From Engraulis encrasicolus (lineage: Eukaryota > Chordata > Actinopteri > Clupeiformes > Engraulidae): 64,000 bases of DNA. The notes below the pieces were generated by a model. The model searched no databases, was not told the DNA's origin, and saw only the letters and a list, made by a program, of their open reading frames with translations. Shown in pieces: positions 1 through 11,102 of the stretch (the first letter of the stretch is position 1; each line of letters begins with the position of its first letter). The stretch covers positions 5,248,864 through 5,312,863 of the forward strand of contig NC_085876.1 in the NCBI RefSeq assembly GCF_034702125.1, read 5' to 3'. The position numbers and the translations under genes are program-made.

Positions 1-525
1 CGGCCTGGATCTTCTCGCACTGCTTCAAAGCACGCAGGGCTGCCGGGGCCGCCAATTCAACCGGAGGGGAATGGAAAAGCTGAGGACCATGCTGTTCAAA
101 AAGAATATCATAACACTCCCCGAGTATGTTCATACCTAGAATGCCAGGTGTTACCTTCTTACGGTCTCGGAGGGTCAACTCTTCAGGGTCCCTTACCACC
201 AATATTCCCCTCCCAGGTATGCGTTGCCCCAAGACTACTACATCCATCTCAATATAACCAGTGTAAGGTATATCTAACCCATTAGCTGCTCTGAGACTCA
301 ACCAATTACACTCTCTCTTTTGCAAATGAGAAAAATGTTGCTTAAAAAAGCTTTCTGTTATCGTTGTCACCATTGATCCTGTATCAACAAGGCAGGGAAC
401 TTGTACACCCCCCATAGTTACACTTAACACCGGACAATTTCCCACTAATTGATTGAAAGACGAAGGACATGCAGAGCCAGAGTCACGCCCTCCCAGTGTG
501 TGGCTCTGCACACTGGGGGTGTCTA
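1..525 (-). CDS. retrotransposon aspartic protease (pro), partial
   Basis: On the minus strand an open frame enters just upstream of the gag stop and runs off the left edge of the window. It contains the retropepsin active-site motif LVDTGS (around 375-395), followed by a protease-like stretch ending near GILGMNILG, which resembles the second conserved hydrophobic-glycine motif of the family. The enzyme would cleave the Gag and Pol polyproteins of an LTR retrotransposon. It lies in the -1 frame relative to the upstream zinc-knuckle frame, and a slippery heptamer with pseudoknot-forming sequence sits at the join. Reverse transcriptase and integrase are outside the window. The order gag-pro and the single zinc knuckle fit Ty3/Gypsy, but without RT the clade cannot be named. 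Confidence 0.8.
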
Positions 526-532
526 GTTTCCC
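471..532 (-). promoter_or_regulatory. -1 ribosomal frameshift signal (slippery site plus pseudoknot) between gag and pro
   Basis: On the minus strand the zero frame reads G GGA AAC followed at once by TAG (heptamer 532-526, stop 525-523). This is a known class of -1 slippery heptamer. After an 8-nt spacer comes CCCAGTGTG, which pairs perfectly with CACACTGGG, and the loop CAGAGCC pairs perfectly with GGCTCTG 13 nt beyond the stem. This is the layout of an H-type pseudoknot. The protease frame is exactly the -1 frame. All elements were read directly from the sequence; frameshifting itself is inferred. Confidence 0.75.
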
Positions 533-1606
533 GACTGGCTAGTGGAGGCATGAACTTGGGTAGGCGGCTGGCTAGCAGAATTTTCCGAAGGAGCACGGGG
601 GGCAGACATAGAATTGCTTAGCGCGGGAGCTGACGGGCAAAATCGAGCAATGTGACCTGGCTTTCCACATCGGAAGCAAATAGGCTGGCCGTCTGGAGCG
701 CGCTTTAAAGCGCCCCCCTCGATATGACTGACCAACAGGGGTTTTGTTGGAGGGTTGGCCAAGGTGTTTAATCAGCGTATCTAACTGGGATTGTTGTTTG
801 AGAACTATATTCTTCAGTTCTGCCAAATCAGATGTTTGGGCTACAGTAGCCTCACACTGAGACGCGTACTGCGCTTCACTTGCCCGTGACGGAACATGGG
901 TTTTCTTTTCACGACCAGAGTTGCCCTCCTCCACCCACCTGATTGCCTCCCCTCGTACATCCAAAAGGGTCAATTCTGCTTCAGCCCGCACCCGCCTCTT
1001 TAGTTCCCGCCGTAATGTATGATCATGGACATTTTCACAAAATTGATCTCTCAACACTATGTCTGGGTTAGCAATTGCACCACTCTTGGACTGTTTAACT
1101 TTTTCCATAAGCTCCATTAATGCATGCGAGAACTCGAATAGTGACTCACTTTCTTGCTGCTTCCGATCAAAGAATCGCTGCTGCCAAAACACATACGATT
1201 TCGAACATCCATACACTTCCTTTAGAACCTTAATAATTTCTGTAGGGTTTTCTCTGATCGTTGTAGGTCGGTATTTGATTTCATTGCGGGCTTCGCCCTC
1301 TAAATGATCATATAAGAACAAGGCCTTCTCTAACTCCGACATGTGTCTTGAGCGAATACAACTCTGTGCTTCTTCAACCCATTCTTCAACACATAATGAC
1401 CCTGTTCCCATAGACCCAGAGAATTTAGGGCACCGCCTTTCCCTGGGCAGGTAGATGGCCTGCTCTCGTCGTACAGATTGAGCAGCATTGGCATCACTAG
1501 TACCTCCATTTTGAGTGTTAGAAAGTCTCTGGTTCTCAACTTGAAGCCGGTTCACTTGTTCCCGTAGCTGCTGTAACTCCATCTCGGCTTCCTCGCCGCT
1601 TGACAT
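523..1606 (-). CDS. retrotransposon Gag (capsid plus CCHC zinc knuckle), one frame break
   Basis: Starting at ATG 1606 the frame opens with a coiled-coil-like leucine/glutamine segment, then a capsid-like region (FSGS...CVEEWVEEAQ... typical of fish retrotransposon gag), and reaches 572. The CCHC knuckle (CFRCGKPGHIARFC) is in a second frame, 762-523. The two frames join in a run of six G near 712-720, so a one-base indel there (mutation or assembly error) probably splits one Gag protein. The second frame ends at TAG 523-525, immediately after a GGGAAAC heptamer. Gag would form the particle that packages element RNA. Apart from the indel, gag looks nearly intact, suggesting a young copy. Confidence 0.8.
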
Positions 1607-1749
1607 CCTGTTGCCAGCTGCTGTTCTTTACACACAAACACACACACACACACACTCAGCCCTATCCTTTATGACCAACCTATTGGTACAAAACAAAAAG
1701 AAAAGTAACAGAAAAAAATAAAGAAAATCTCTGCAGACTACGCCAAGTT

Positions 1750-2582
1750 GTAACCCCCGCTTAAGACTGGCTATTGCACCCCTACAGCAGAACCACCAAA
1801 AGCAAAGGGAATCCTGATGCAATAACCAGACAGCACAGGTGTTTAGAAGGAAATATAAAAATACAAATCTTTATTTAACATGTTTAAAAATACCACAGAG
1901 GTTGGTCATAAATAACACTTACACAGACAAGGGACTCTAACTAAACCTGGGCGGCGGCACCAAAGCGTTGGCCTCAATATCACTCGTGAAATGTATAACC
2001 ACTACAATGCATTTCATATCACTCGTGAAATGTATAACCACTACAATGCATTTCATGCCACACGAGAAATGTATAACCACTACAACACATAGCTCTCAGA
2101 GCCTCAAACGTGTACAAATAAACCTCATGGATCACACTAGTGAATGTACACAACGTGTCACTATCTAATCACTACCAGGTGATGCACACACTCTATGGAG
2201 GCCGTACGCTTTGGATTGACTGCCCGGCCCACGCCAGAAGTAGGAGGTGGTGGACGGGGCACACAAAGACAAACAAAAACAAAAGGAATAAAGAAAAGAA
2301 ATACCTCCAACCTGAGGCTCACAATTGCAACACCTTATTTCTCCAGCCCAGGTTGGAAGGAGAAAAAAAAAACAATAACCCCTATGCACCACTAAAGCAA
2401 CAAACCTTTCACGCACGCACACACACACACACCCAAAGAACAGCAGCCAGCAAATAATGTAGTCGCACCGTGGCGCTGTACACACTGAAACAAAAGAAAA
2501 ACACACAAATGTAACATACCCCATTGACCCCAATTCTGTGCCCCTCATAGTAAAAGGACTTTAACACTTGCCATGTGTTACA
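1750..2582 (-). repeat. possible 5' LTR of the gag-pro retrotransposon
   Basis: Upstream of gag on the minus strand a plausible LTR ends in GTTACA at 1750-1755, next to a leader beginning ACTTGGCG that could be a primer binding site. A minus-strand polyadenylation hexamer AATAAA lies near 1867-1872. The other boundary was placed at 2577-2582 (GTTACA on the plus strand, giving TGTAAC...GTTACA ends), but without a second LTR this is only a guess. The interval contains CA-rich simple sequence and a 39-bp tandem repeat. Confidence 0.3.
1977..2092. repeat. 39-bp tandem repeat, three copies
   Basis: Two nearly identical units (ATATCACTCGTGAAATGTAT...) start at 1977 and 2016; a third, diverged unit (CACACGAGAAATGTAT...) starts near 2056. 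It lies upstream of gag and may be enhancer-like repeats in LTR U3. Confidence 0.75.
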
Positions 2583-2744
2583 TTCTGATCATGACAAATG
2601 AATACTTAAGTCTCCACACAAAAGTGATTCATTACTACCGAATGGACAGACATCAAAAGACGGGTTGCACCCAAACCTACCTATTACTGCAGCTAGAGTT
2701 TCACAGATCGGTCCGATGCCAGGATAACTCGTTCACGATAGGCC

Positions 2745-3220
2745 AGGTGACTGGGTGAACCCGCAACACAACAGGTGACTGACCAAGAACACAGAATGGC
2801 ATACATTACTAAAAGCAAGTACCAATATTAAAGGACCATTGGTTGGTACACTTGGCTACAGTATGCGGCCGATGTGCATACCTGGATTGCTGAAGTAGCC
2901 TACTGTAGCTAGGGCTTCCTAGACCAGCCCCCCAAACCAGCGCAAGGGTAAACACGGCATACAGCAGGTGGCTGGGATAACCACGGTACACAGCAGGTGA
3001 CTGGCAAAGGACACAAAGTAGTATACATTATCCAAAGGCTAGCGACATATCTTTAGTCACACACTGAGATGCTTCAATGTACAAAACGCACCTGCTCAGT
3101 TAGAAGCCAGCACACCCCCGGACCTCTTTACAAGAGCTGCGCGGTAGCGCTACACAGCAAGCCACTAGTCAAAGACATAGGACACACATTACTCAAAGTG
3201 AAAGCCTACATATGATTTTA
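2745..3220. repeat. imperfect dispersed repeat, three copies
   Basis: The string AGCAGGTGACTGGCAAAGGACACA and about 30 following bases recur in diverged form at about 2768, 2991 and 3152 (spacing about 220 and 160 bp). No coding potential was recognised. The surrounding 2583-3640 holds no gene that I can support. Confidence 0.45.
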
Positions 3221-3649
3221 AGTCAAAACGAAGGTCGCTAACATACCTCGATAGTGGCCACAACACTCATGCACTCGACCCAAGCAAACGCCGAGCTAGC
3301 AACAGGAAGACAACCGGTGCCAGGACCCCAGGTGCCTATACTAATGCCTGTTCCCAACAGACTTACACCTGACGTATTTGCGCCCGCCCACCCATTCAAT
3401 TATCTACGAAGGGGGAAGTAAACTGGAATAAGTGAGAAGCAGAGCCATCTAATAACAGAGTTGCGCAAACCGGGGACCAGGAAGTCGGTTGGTGATGTGA
3501 TTCGCGTAGATTAAAATGTTTCTTAACAGTAAACTTCTGTTCGTTGGAAACTAACACAGAACCATCACATACCAAACAAAGATTAAGTACAAACAAATTA
3601 CATTACCTTTACAACATTTTCTGTGTTCTACGGCCACCTCCTAGAACTA

Positions 3650-4615
3650 AGTAGGGGAGAGCGGGGAACAAAGTAACAGTTTTTGCTTTTGGGCTGATAT
3701 CTTAACATATAATGCAGTTACATTAGGCCTATTTATTTTTTTAACACAAGAAACATACACATCTCTGTTACATATTAGCACTGGTGGTTTGTTTTTAAAA
3801 CCTACCATTGCTTTACACTTTTACCGTTTGTGGAGGATGTAAAATGTTACAATTTACCCCACAGCTCGAGTAAGTTGTAACAGGGGGAGGGTTGTAACAC
3901 ATGCTGAATAGATTTATTTAAAACAATTAATTCAGTATAATTTCACCACAAGTGTGTTTGTTTATAAATCTACGATACGTAAAGATACTTTCTTACCAAA
4001 GACACTAATAAAAAATAAATAAATAGGCTTTAGAGGCTTTATTTTATTAGTCATTAAAAATCACAAAATCCACTCTCACAGTATAGCTTAATTTTAACTT
4101 TTATAAACACTTATTATGAATAATATTTAAATAAATAGAGCCATACTTCAAATGAAATGTGATAGGTTTGCATTTGTGTGCCAATTTTATTTCACCTTTA
4201 TTTTACCATTGACAAGAATGAGAATTTCACTGAGATTTATCGTGTTACAACTAGCCCCCTTAGCCTCAGCCATGATTGTTGTCAACCTAGCACTGGCTAC
4301 GAAGTAGCAACAAACTTCATTATGGTATCATTTTGTAACTGAGAAAACACAGTATCCGGCAATATCAGAATAGTTTTGGTAGCTTGTACCCATGCTTCAC
4401 TAAATAAAAAACAAGCGCCGTGGAAAAAAATACTTTCAGGGTGCTAAAACACACTTTGTGGAATAACTCAATGAAATCTCAACGAAAATGTTTGAAACTT
4501 TTCCGAAGGCTTCTGTTGACTGAAACAATCGTGTTTACAGAAGTAGGCAGAAAATGATTGGTCCGTCTTGATAAAAAGTCCGTGTTACATCTTGCCCCCC
4601 GTTAGTTTGTGCCCC
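3650..4615. mobile_element. non-autonomous DNA transposon with TA flanks
   Basis: Inverted termini GGGGAGAGCGGGGAACAAAG (left) and the reverse complement of CTTTGTGCCCCGTGCTCCCC-like sequence (right, near 4595-4615) are each bounded by TA, as expected for a TA-duplicating element. About 970 bp, AT-rich inside, no open frame. Termini differ at a few positions, so the copy is not new. TIRs are similar to widespread fish repeats; the superfamily was not assigned. Confidence 0.6.
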
Positions 4616-4619
4616 GTGC

Positions 4620-5332
4620 TCCCCTAACTTCTAATAGAACTAAAGTCAATGGGGATTTCCATGTTAACGCTCCGTGAGGCTCCATGAGAGCCGCCATTGC
4701 TGTGGAAAGATTGGTCCATAGAGGTCTATGGGAGTGGCGTAACTCTGATATTAGATGGCTCTGGTGAGAAGTATACCACGTAGTGATGATAGTAATAAAA
4801 AAAGGATGTGCACTAACATAAAAGAAAATAGGCACATATCCCCAGCTTACATAACATTAGCACACGTAGAATAGCAGGGCAATAACAAACGCATTACATC
4901 TACTGTGACTACCAGGTTCATAGAGCTCAATGTTCAGCATGGTATCCTATTGTAATGCACTGTACTCTACTGAACTATACTCTACTGTACCATACAGTAC
5001 TCTACTTCACTCTACTCCATTGTTCATTACTGCTGCTTGGGTCTAGGGATGGGTCTCAGTGTATGCCTGGGAAGTGAGCTGCAGTTGCTCAGTTGGTACA
5101 CCAACACATGTGAATACAGTACATGTATGCATGTTGCTTCATCAGTGGCAAGGTGTAGTAGTTGTTGCAGCAGTATGAAGTTCAGAACTTGTGCTATCTT
5201 TGCAAAGCGCTGATGACATTGTAACCCACTCTTCCTTTGCAAACCTCTTCATGATCTTCACCTCAAGTGTTCTTGCGGAGCGTTTTTAAATGTTGCTGTA
5301 AATCATGATACATGTGGTGCGACCAAGGCCTC
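4620..5332. other. intergenic, no gene recognised
   Basis: Unique-looking AT-rich DNA with a run of CTCTACT-like repeats near 4965-5020. Nothing else was supported. Confidence 0.4.
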
Positions 5333-5454
5333 CAGGAGGAGAGAAGTGCCGCAAACTCTCGAGTTAAATAAACAAGTTTTTAATGTGACAACGTTGTCAC
5401 ATTAAAATCTTGTTTATTTAATTTGAGAGTGTGCAGCACTTCTCTCCTCCTGCA
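5333..5454. repeat. 120-bp near-perfect palindrome
   Basis: Two arms of about 60 bp (CAGGAGGAGAGAAGTGC... on the left, its reverse complement on the right) meet at AACGTT with essentially no spacer. About six mismatches separate the arms. Each arm contains AAATAAACAAG, which reads like the end of a transcript or element. Confidence 0.85.
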
Positions 5455-6780
5455 AGTGTGCAACTGCACTCAGGACCCGCCAGGTTAGTGGGGGGATTAA
5501 TTAACCAGTGCTCTCCACCATCCTCTTCCATGACTGAGGCACCCCAATTATGGTACCGTCCCGCTGCACTACTCCCTTTCGGATGACCTTTGGGGGCTGC
5601 ACCGTTGCACGGGTGAGGCATAAATGCAATTTTGTTGTGTGTCGTGTGCAGAGTGTGTAGTGTGTTGTGGAGTGCTGTGTCACAATGTGAATGGGTGTAG
5701 GAGTTAACTAGTTGGGCTTTCACTTCACTTTCACATGACTACTAAAAAGGGACAAGTTAAGGGATGAGTTTATGTTGTGTTTTTCACACAATTGCTATGA
5801 TTTCAATTGCAAGACTAAAAAGGGACATTATCACATATATGTCTGGTATATAACCTCTGGGCGCATAACAACATTGATTTTAGGACAAGTAGTCAGGATT
5901 CAGACACCATATAACACAATGGAATCACTGAGAAACTATATCATTGATACTGGTTATGGAAAATGATTTGCCTAGTTAACATTGCTCTGCAAACAGGAAC
6001 ACCAAATATATGATAATATCTGAATATACTACCCACTCCAAGCTTTCATATGGTATATAACAAGCTATGACAACCAACTGCAAAATGCACCTAGAGGTAT
6101 TGCTTCCTGAACTTTATGAGAAAATGGCAAAACTGTGTTTTGAAAAAAAGACCATGCCTCATACAAGACTGAAAATCACCCCCTAAACATGGGATAACAT
6201 AGTGAAAGGATACATTTTCAGATTCCTGATACTCAAGACAATATTTTAGAGTTTAAAATAGGTCTTTCTGATGCTCCCTGATGCCACAGTATGAAAAGAC
6301 AAGAGATGATATCGGCGAAAATGGAAAAAAATGTGTCTGAGTAAATGTTTGAAGAGCTGCAGGGAGGGCTATACTTAACCAAAATGTTCTCGAAAGGTGT
6401 CAAATGAAAGCTCAGAGTCTCCCCTTCGCAACGATACCACACATAACAAAATTAACCATCCCTATATGTCTTAAACAAGGGCCAGTAGACAGACAGGCAC
6501 CCATCTTAAAAACCTTTATTTTTGATGGGGGGGTGTTACTTTAACGGCTGATAACCCTAACTTGGCTGTACTTCCAGAAGGGTTATCATACAAAAATGTT
6601 GACTTCAGACATGTATCTTTTCAAAAAATATAAGCAACCTTTGCCCCTCTGAGTGGTACCGACATCTCACCTGGCCCGTGGACTATAAGGAGACTAGGCA
6701 AACATTGCATATATGTCAGAGTTCCAAGGCCAAAGCCACCAAGGAGAGCAGTAGGCTTGTCTCAAATTTGCTGAAAACAT
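5455..6780. other. intergenic, no gene recognised
   Basis: AT-rich sequence with short open frames lacking recognisable domains or splice context. Nothing supported. Confidence 0.4.
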
Positions 6781-6781
6781 C

Positions 6782-7558
6782 CACTCACCGGTCACTTAAT
6801 TAGGAACACCTCTCTAGTGCTGGGTTGGACCCCCTTTTGCCTTCTGAACTGCCTGAACTGCCTGCAACAATACTCGAGTAGGTTGTGGCATTCCAACAAA
6901 GATAAATTGGTACAAATTTGCCCAAACTGTGCTAAGAAAATATCTTTATGCCATTATATCCCCAGCCAGAAACATTGATGTAAGGCAGGATTGACCCATG
7001 TTTTCATGTTGTTAATGCCAAATTCTGACCATTCCACCTGAGTGTTGCAGTAGATGTCAAGACTCATCAGACCAGGTAACATTTTTCCGATCTTCTAGTG
7101 TCGTTTATGGTGAGCCTGTCCAAAGTGTTGCCTCATTTCCCTGTTCTTAGCTGACAGGAGTGTTACCAAATGAGGTTTTCTGCTGCTATAGCCCATTTGC
7201 CTCAAGATTTGATGTGCTGTGTAATCAGTAGAGATGCACCGGATCCTGATTTTTAGGATCCTGCCGTATACCGGATCCTACGAAAGGGTTGAAACACATA
7301 GCCTACTCACACATGTGGGCCCTTTTTATCACGTTGGCTCAAACTATTTTGACTGAAAAGCCTCGGCTACCGGATCCTGGATCCTGGATCCGGATCCTGT
7401 GAAAAACCCTATTATCCTGCCGGATCCGGAACCGGATCTTGGATCCGGTGCATCTCCAGTAATCAGGGATTCTCACCTTGTTTGTAATGAGTGGTTATTT
7501 GCCTTTGTATCAGCTCAAACCAGTCGGCCATTCTCCTCTGACCTCTGCCATCAACAAG
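6782..7558 (-). mobile_element. left half of a split Tc1-like transposon
   Basis: The left end ACTCACCGGTCACTTAATTAGGAACACC matches, as an inverted repeat, the right end at 23082-23109. The body resembles a common fish Tc1-like element read in reverse, with an internal deletion and frameshifts that destroy the transposase. A hAT-type MITE is nested at 7229-7458. The sequence stops at TCAACAAG (7551-7558), and the very next part of the same element begins with TCAACAAG at 22752, so the two halves belong to one element interrupted by about 15.2 kb. Confidence 0.8.
7229..7458. mobile_element. hAT-type MITE with 8-bp TSD
   Basis: Termini TAGAGATGCACCGGATCC and GGATCCGGTGCATCTCCA are inverted repeats with one mismatch. 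The 8-bp duplication GTAATCAG flanks both sides (7221-7228 and 7459-7466). The interior is made largely of GGATCC-containing repeats and has no open frame. It inserted into the Tc1-like element. Confidence 0.93.
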
Positions 7559-7800
7559 AATAGAATATAGAATAGAATATATACTTCATTTGTCATGTAA
7601 GCATGAAATGTATCTTTCGTCTCACCATAAAAACATAAATGTACATTCACTCCATTAAAAAACTCACACTCTAAAAAAACATAAATACACATAAAACATT
7701 GCACATATCCCCTCCCTCCTACCACCCCTCCCAGCACACACACCACATACAGTACAGGTCAGGTACCAGATCCAGTCCCTTGTTAGATGCGTCCCAGCAT
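7559..7800 (-). mobile_element. 5'-truncated LINE 3' end with AATAG-type tail
   Basis: On the minus strand the segment ends in a TATTCTATTCTA-like tail preceded by TTACATGACAAATGAAG, the pattern of many fish non-LTR retrotransposon 3' ends. A related end occurs at 37195-37250. It abuts the TCAACAAG duplication at 7551-7558. The 5' boundary is uncertain. Confidence 0.55.
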
Positions 7801-7805
7801 CTCTA

Positions 7806-8400
7806 TAAGCAGGGGTGCACATAACTGGTACGCAGGTGCGCATGCGCACCAAAAATTAGCAATGCGTACTGCCACCTCGGTCACTACAGCGCACTTGCGT
7901 ACTGACTATCTCACCAGACTGTTGATGTTAGTGAATGGTCAAACATGTCCAAAAAGAAACAGACAACAGTAGCCTAATCAGTTTCTTTGGAGTTTCGTCA
8001 ACAGCAAAGAAAATTGAGTCAGAGATTTAAAAAAACAAAACTTTCCGAGAAGTGGCTCCAAGTGCCGTGGCGCTAATGATGAGTGGACAGATGTAGTGCC
8101 AGTCCCTTGAAATGCGAAATCGCTCCGCATGCGGTAGTGAAAGCATGCGTTCCGTGTTGAACAGGTAAGGGGCGCAATCTGTCCCGTTTTCTCATGAATG
8201 CCTAAAAATAGACATGTCACTCGCATATCAACTGTAAATCTAACGACAGTCAGCGCGAGCGCGACCGAGTTGAGCTCCTGGCTCTCTCCTCCTCCCTCCA
8301 TCATTATGGAATTGTGCCGTCTGTTAACTCCCACTCTGGTGCGCACGAGAAACTTGGCTAGAACTCTCAGGCCTCATTAGATTCTAGTAAAACTGGACAG
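7806..8400 (+). pseudogene. degenerate hAT-like transposon fragment
   Basis: A CAGGGGTGCACATAA-type start (7806) is followed by an ATG near 7946 giving MSKKKQTT and then a stop, reading like the N-terminus of a hAT transposase. Further downstream only scrambled fragments follow. Called from resemblance alone; no right terminus was found. Confidence 0.35.
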
Positions 8401-8426
8401 GACTGACAGAGACAGGCTGGCAGAGA

Positions 8427-8450
8427 ATGTCGGACATCAAACACCAAAGA
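8427..8450 (+). other. possible first coding or UTR exon ending in a GTAAGT donor
   Basis: ATG at 8427 opens eight codons (MSDIKHQR), and GTAAGT follows at 8451. It could be a 5' exon of the HECT gene downstream, but the exon cassettes that follow do not keep one open frame, so a leader-exon role is only possible. Confidence 0.3.
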
Positions 8451-8805
8451 GTAAGTATCATAGGCCTAATTAATCATTCTACAATTATTCTACTATTGTT
8501 TCTGTATTGTGTGTTTCATATTGTGTCTTCTTCGATGAATGAACTGTATTTGGTATAAGTAGCGCATTAAACACAAATTAGCTCTACAGTCTAGAGGTGT
8601 TGTGGAGCTACGCATAGCATAAACTCGTGTAGCCTACGGGCTGTGATGGTTTGGTGCAATACATGTCGTCGTTACGGGTAAAAGTATGTCTCTTGTTGTT
8701 TGTGTGTAGCTAGAGATTACTTCCACACTACCCTCTGATACATGCAGAAGTAAAGCTGGTCGACTTCTAAATGGCCAGGGCGCGCGTGGGGAGATGATCG
8801 CATTT

Positions 8806-10303
8806 GACAGTATATCTCATGGTATATCATGGTGGTATATTAATTACAGAGATAGCTGTAATCGAGTTCAACTGTGCAAACTGTGCTGTTTGTTTCATTT
8901 TCTTTGATGCCGGTTTTGCGTGGCTGCACGTGGTGTGCGGCAGCTTGTTCACTGCCTTGACTTGCTAGTACAGGCTTTAGCCTCGCGAGCCATCCTACGC
9001 ACGGTAGCCTACATCCGCCAAGGACCAGGCTAGTGGTTATTGGGTATAGCACACGTGTCAAAGCATGGTCCAGGATCTCCGTGGATCCTGTTATCTTTTA
9101 AACGAATTATTACTGCAACTCAGTTGTATAGTTATGCAGTTAGTGAGAAACATGATAAGGAGCTTGGATGTACAACTTCTGCGTTTATGATACGCCACCT
9201 CTGTATGTTGATAAGAAGCGTTGTGGGCTGACTCCACTTTGCTAGTAACATATGTACACGTTTACGTTTAAAAACTAAAGGAAGAGAATATACTGCAGCA
9301 GGTTGTTGCCTATGCGAGTCTCTCCAAAACTATGCCGACTGGGTAGTTTGAAAGGCGTTTTTCTTTCCAGTTGCCACTTCAACACTTTCTTGTCAAGTCC
9401 TAGAGCCATGTGATGCTATGTAATGCAATCTTATATGTGTTGCAGCAGCGACCTGTGGATACCAAGGAAGAACAGGCATAGTGGAGAGCTGGATCACTTC
9501 AGATTGTCTACATTGACACATTTGGAGTTGGCTGTAAGTATCTCTTGACAGTATATATCATGGTGGTATATTAATTACAGAGATAGCTGTAATCGAGTTC
9601 AACTTGGCAACTGGTAAACTGTGCAAACTGTGCTGTTTGTTTCATTTTCTTTGATGCCGGTTTTGCGTGGCTGCACGTGGTGTGCGGCAGCTTGTTCACT
9701 GCCTTGACTTGCTAGTACAGGCTTTAGCCTCGCGAGCCATCCTACGCACGGTAGCCTACATCCGCCAAGGACCAGGCTAGTGGTTATTGGGTATAGCACA
9801 CGTGTCAAAGCATGGTCCAGGATCTCCGTGGATCCTGTTATCTTTTAAACGAATTATTACTGCAACTCAGTTGTATAGTTATGCAGTTAGTGAGAAACAT
9901 GATAAGGAGCTTGGATGTACAACTTCTGCGTTTATGATTACTTGCTCGAAACGCCACCTCTGTATGTTGATAAGAAGCGTTGTGGGCTGACTCCACTTTG
10001 CTAGTAACATATGTACACGTTTACGTTTAAAAACTAAAGGAAGAGAATATACTGCAGCAGGTTGTTGCCTATGCGAGTCTCTCCAAAACTATGCCGACTG
10101 GGTAGTTTGAAAGGCGTTTTTCTTTCCAGTTGCCACTTCAACACTTTCTTGTCAAGTCCTAGAGCCATGTGATGCTATGTAATGCAATCTTATATGTGTT
10201 GCAGCAGCGACCTGTGGATACCAAGGAAGAACAGGCATAGTGGAGAGCTGGATCACTTCAGATTGTCTACATTGACACATTTGGAGTTGGCTGTAAGTAT
10301 CTC
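8806..10303 (+). repeat. tandem duplication, two units of about 740-755 bp
   Basis: The unit from 8806 to about 9545 is repeated from about 9546 to 10303 with very few substitutions. Two short indels distinguish the copies (extra bases near 9604 and near 9938 in the second). Each unit ends with an exon-like cassette with a GTAAGT donor. Confidence 0.9.
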
Positions 10304-10488
10304 TTTCTGTCTTCTGCTACATCTGTTTTTAATAGCACTTTTCATGTTACTCAAAGCTTTACATTTAATGCAATGTTACACACAATTAAATATTATATGT
10401 GTTGGTCCATGAGCTGGCATAGTTGCGATCTGCATTACTTCAGATTACCTGAATTGAAGCATTTGGAGTTGGCTGCCCTGAACAGTAA

Positions 10489-10491
<3 letters not shown>

Positions 10492-10584
<93 letters not shown>
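10492..10584. repeat. (CT)n microsatellite
   Basis: Uninterrupted CT dinucleotides of about 90 bp. Similar CT-rich tracts follow the other cassettes at 10767-10855 and 12527-12592. Confidence 0.97.
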
Positions 10585-10587
<3 letters not shown>

Positions 10588-10769
10588 GCTACCACATACT
10601 AGTAAGCTGTAAATGCATTCACAGAGTGCAGACCTCAGTCAAATGTTCTAACAGACAGCTTCCTTGGCAGTCCAGATCACCACCAAATTTTCATTACTTG
10701 TTCCTTGTTCTGGATCACTTCTGATTACCTGAATTGAAGCATTTTGGAGTGTGCTGCTCTGACTAAGGG

Positions 10770-10803
<34 letters not shown>

Positions 10804-11037
10804 GTCTCTGTCTCTGTCTCTCTGTGTCTGTCTGTCACTCTCTCTCTCTCTCTGAGCAAATGTGGCTGCCATACGTGATGCTATGTAATGTGTGTTGCAG
10901 CGAGCTGTGGTTACCAAGGACAGGCCTTTGAGATAGTGGAGAGCTGGATCACTTCAGATTGTCTACATTGAAGCATTTTGGACTTCACTGCTGACCAGTA
11001 AGTGGCTCTCACTCTCTCGCCCTCTTGCTCTCTCTAG

Positions 11038-11039
<2 letters not shown>

Positions 11040-11082
<43 letters not shown>

Positions 11083-11102
11083 TTTCTCTCTCTCTCTCTC
11101 TG
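11040..11102. repeat. (TG)n(TC)n microsatellite
   Basis: About 40 bp of TG repeats followed by TC repeats. The open frames crossing it are simple-sequence artefacts. Confidence 0.95.

Noticed and set aside
10373..10917. Open frames through CT/GA repeats on both strands
   Set aside because: Composition is (CT)n; repeated Leu/Ser or Arg/Glu strings have no codon-use or domain support.
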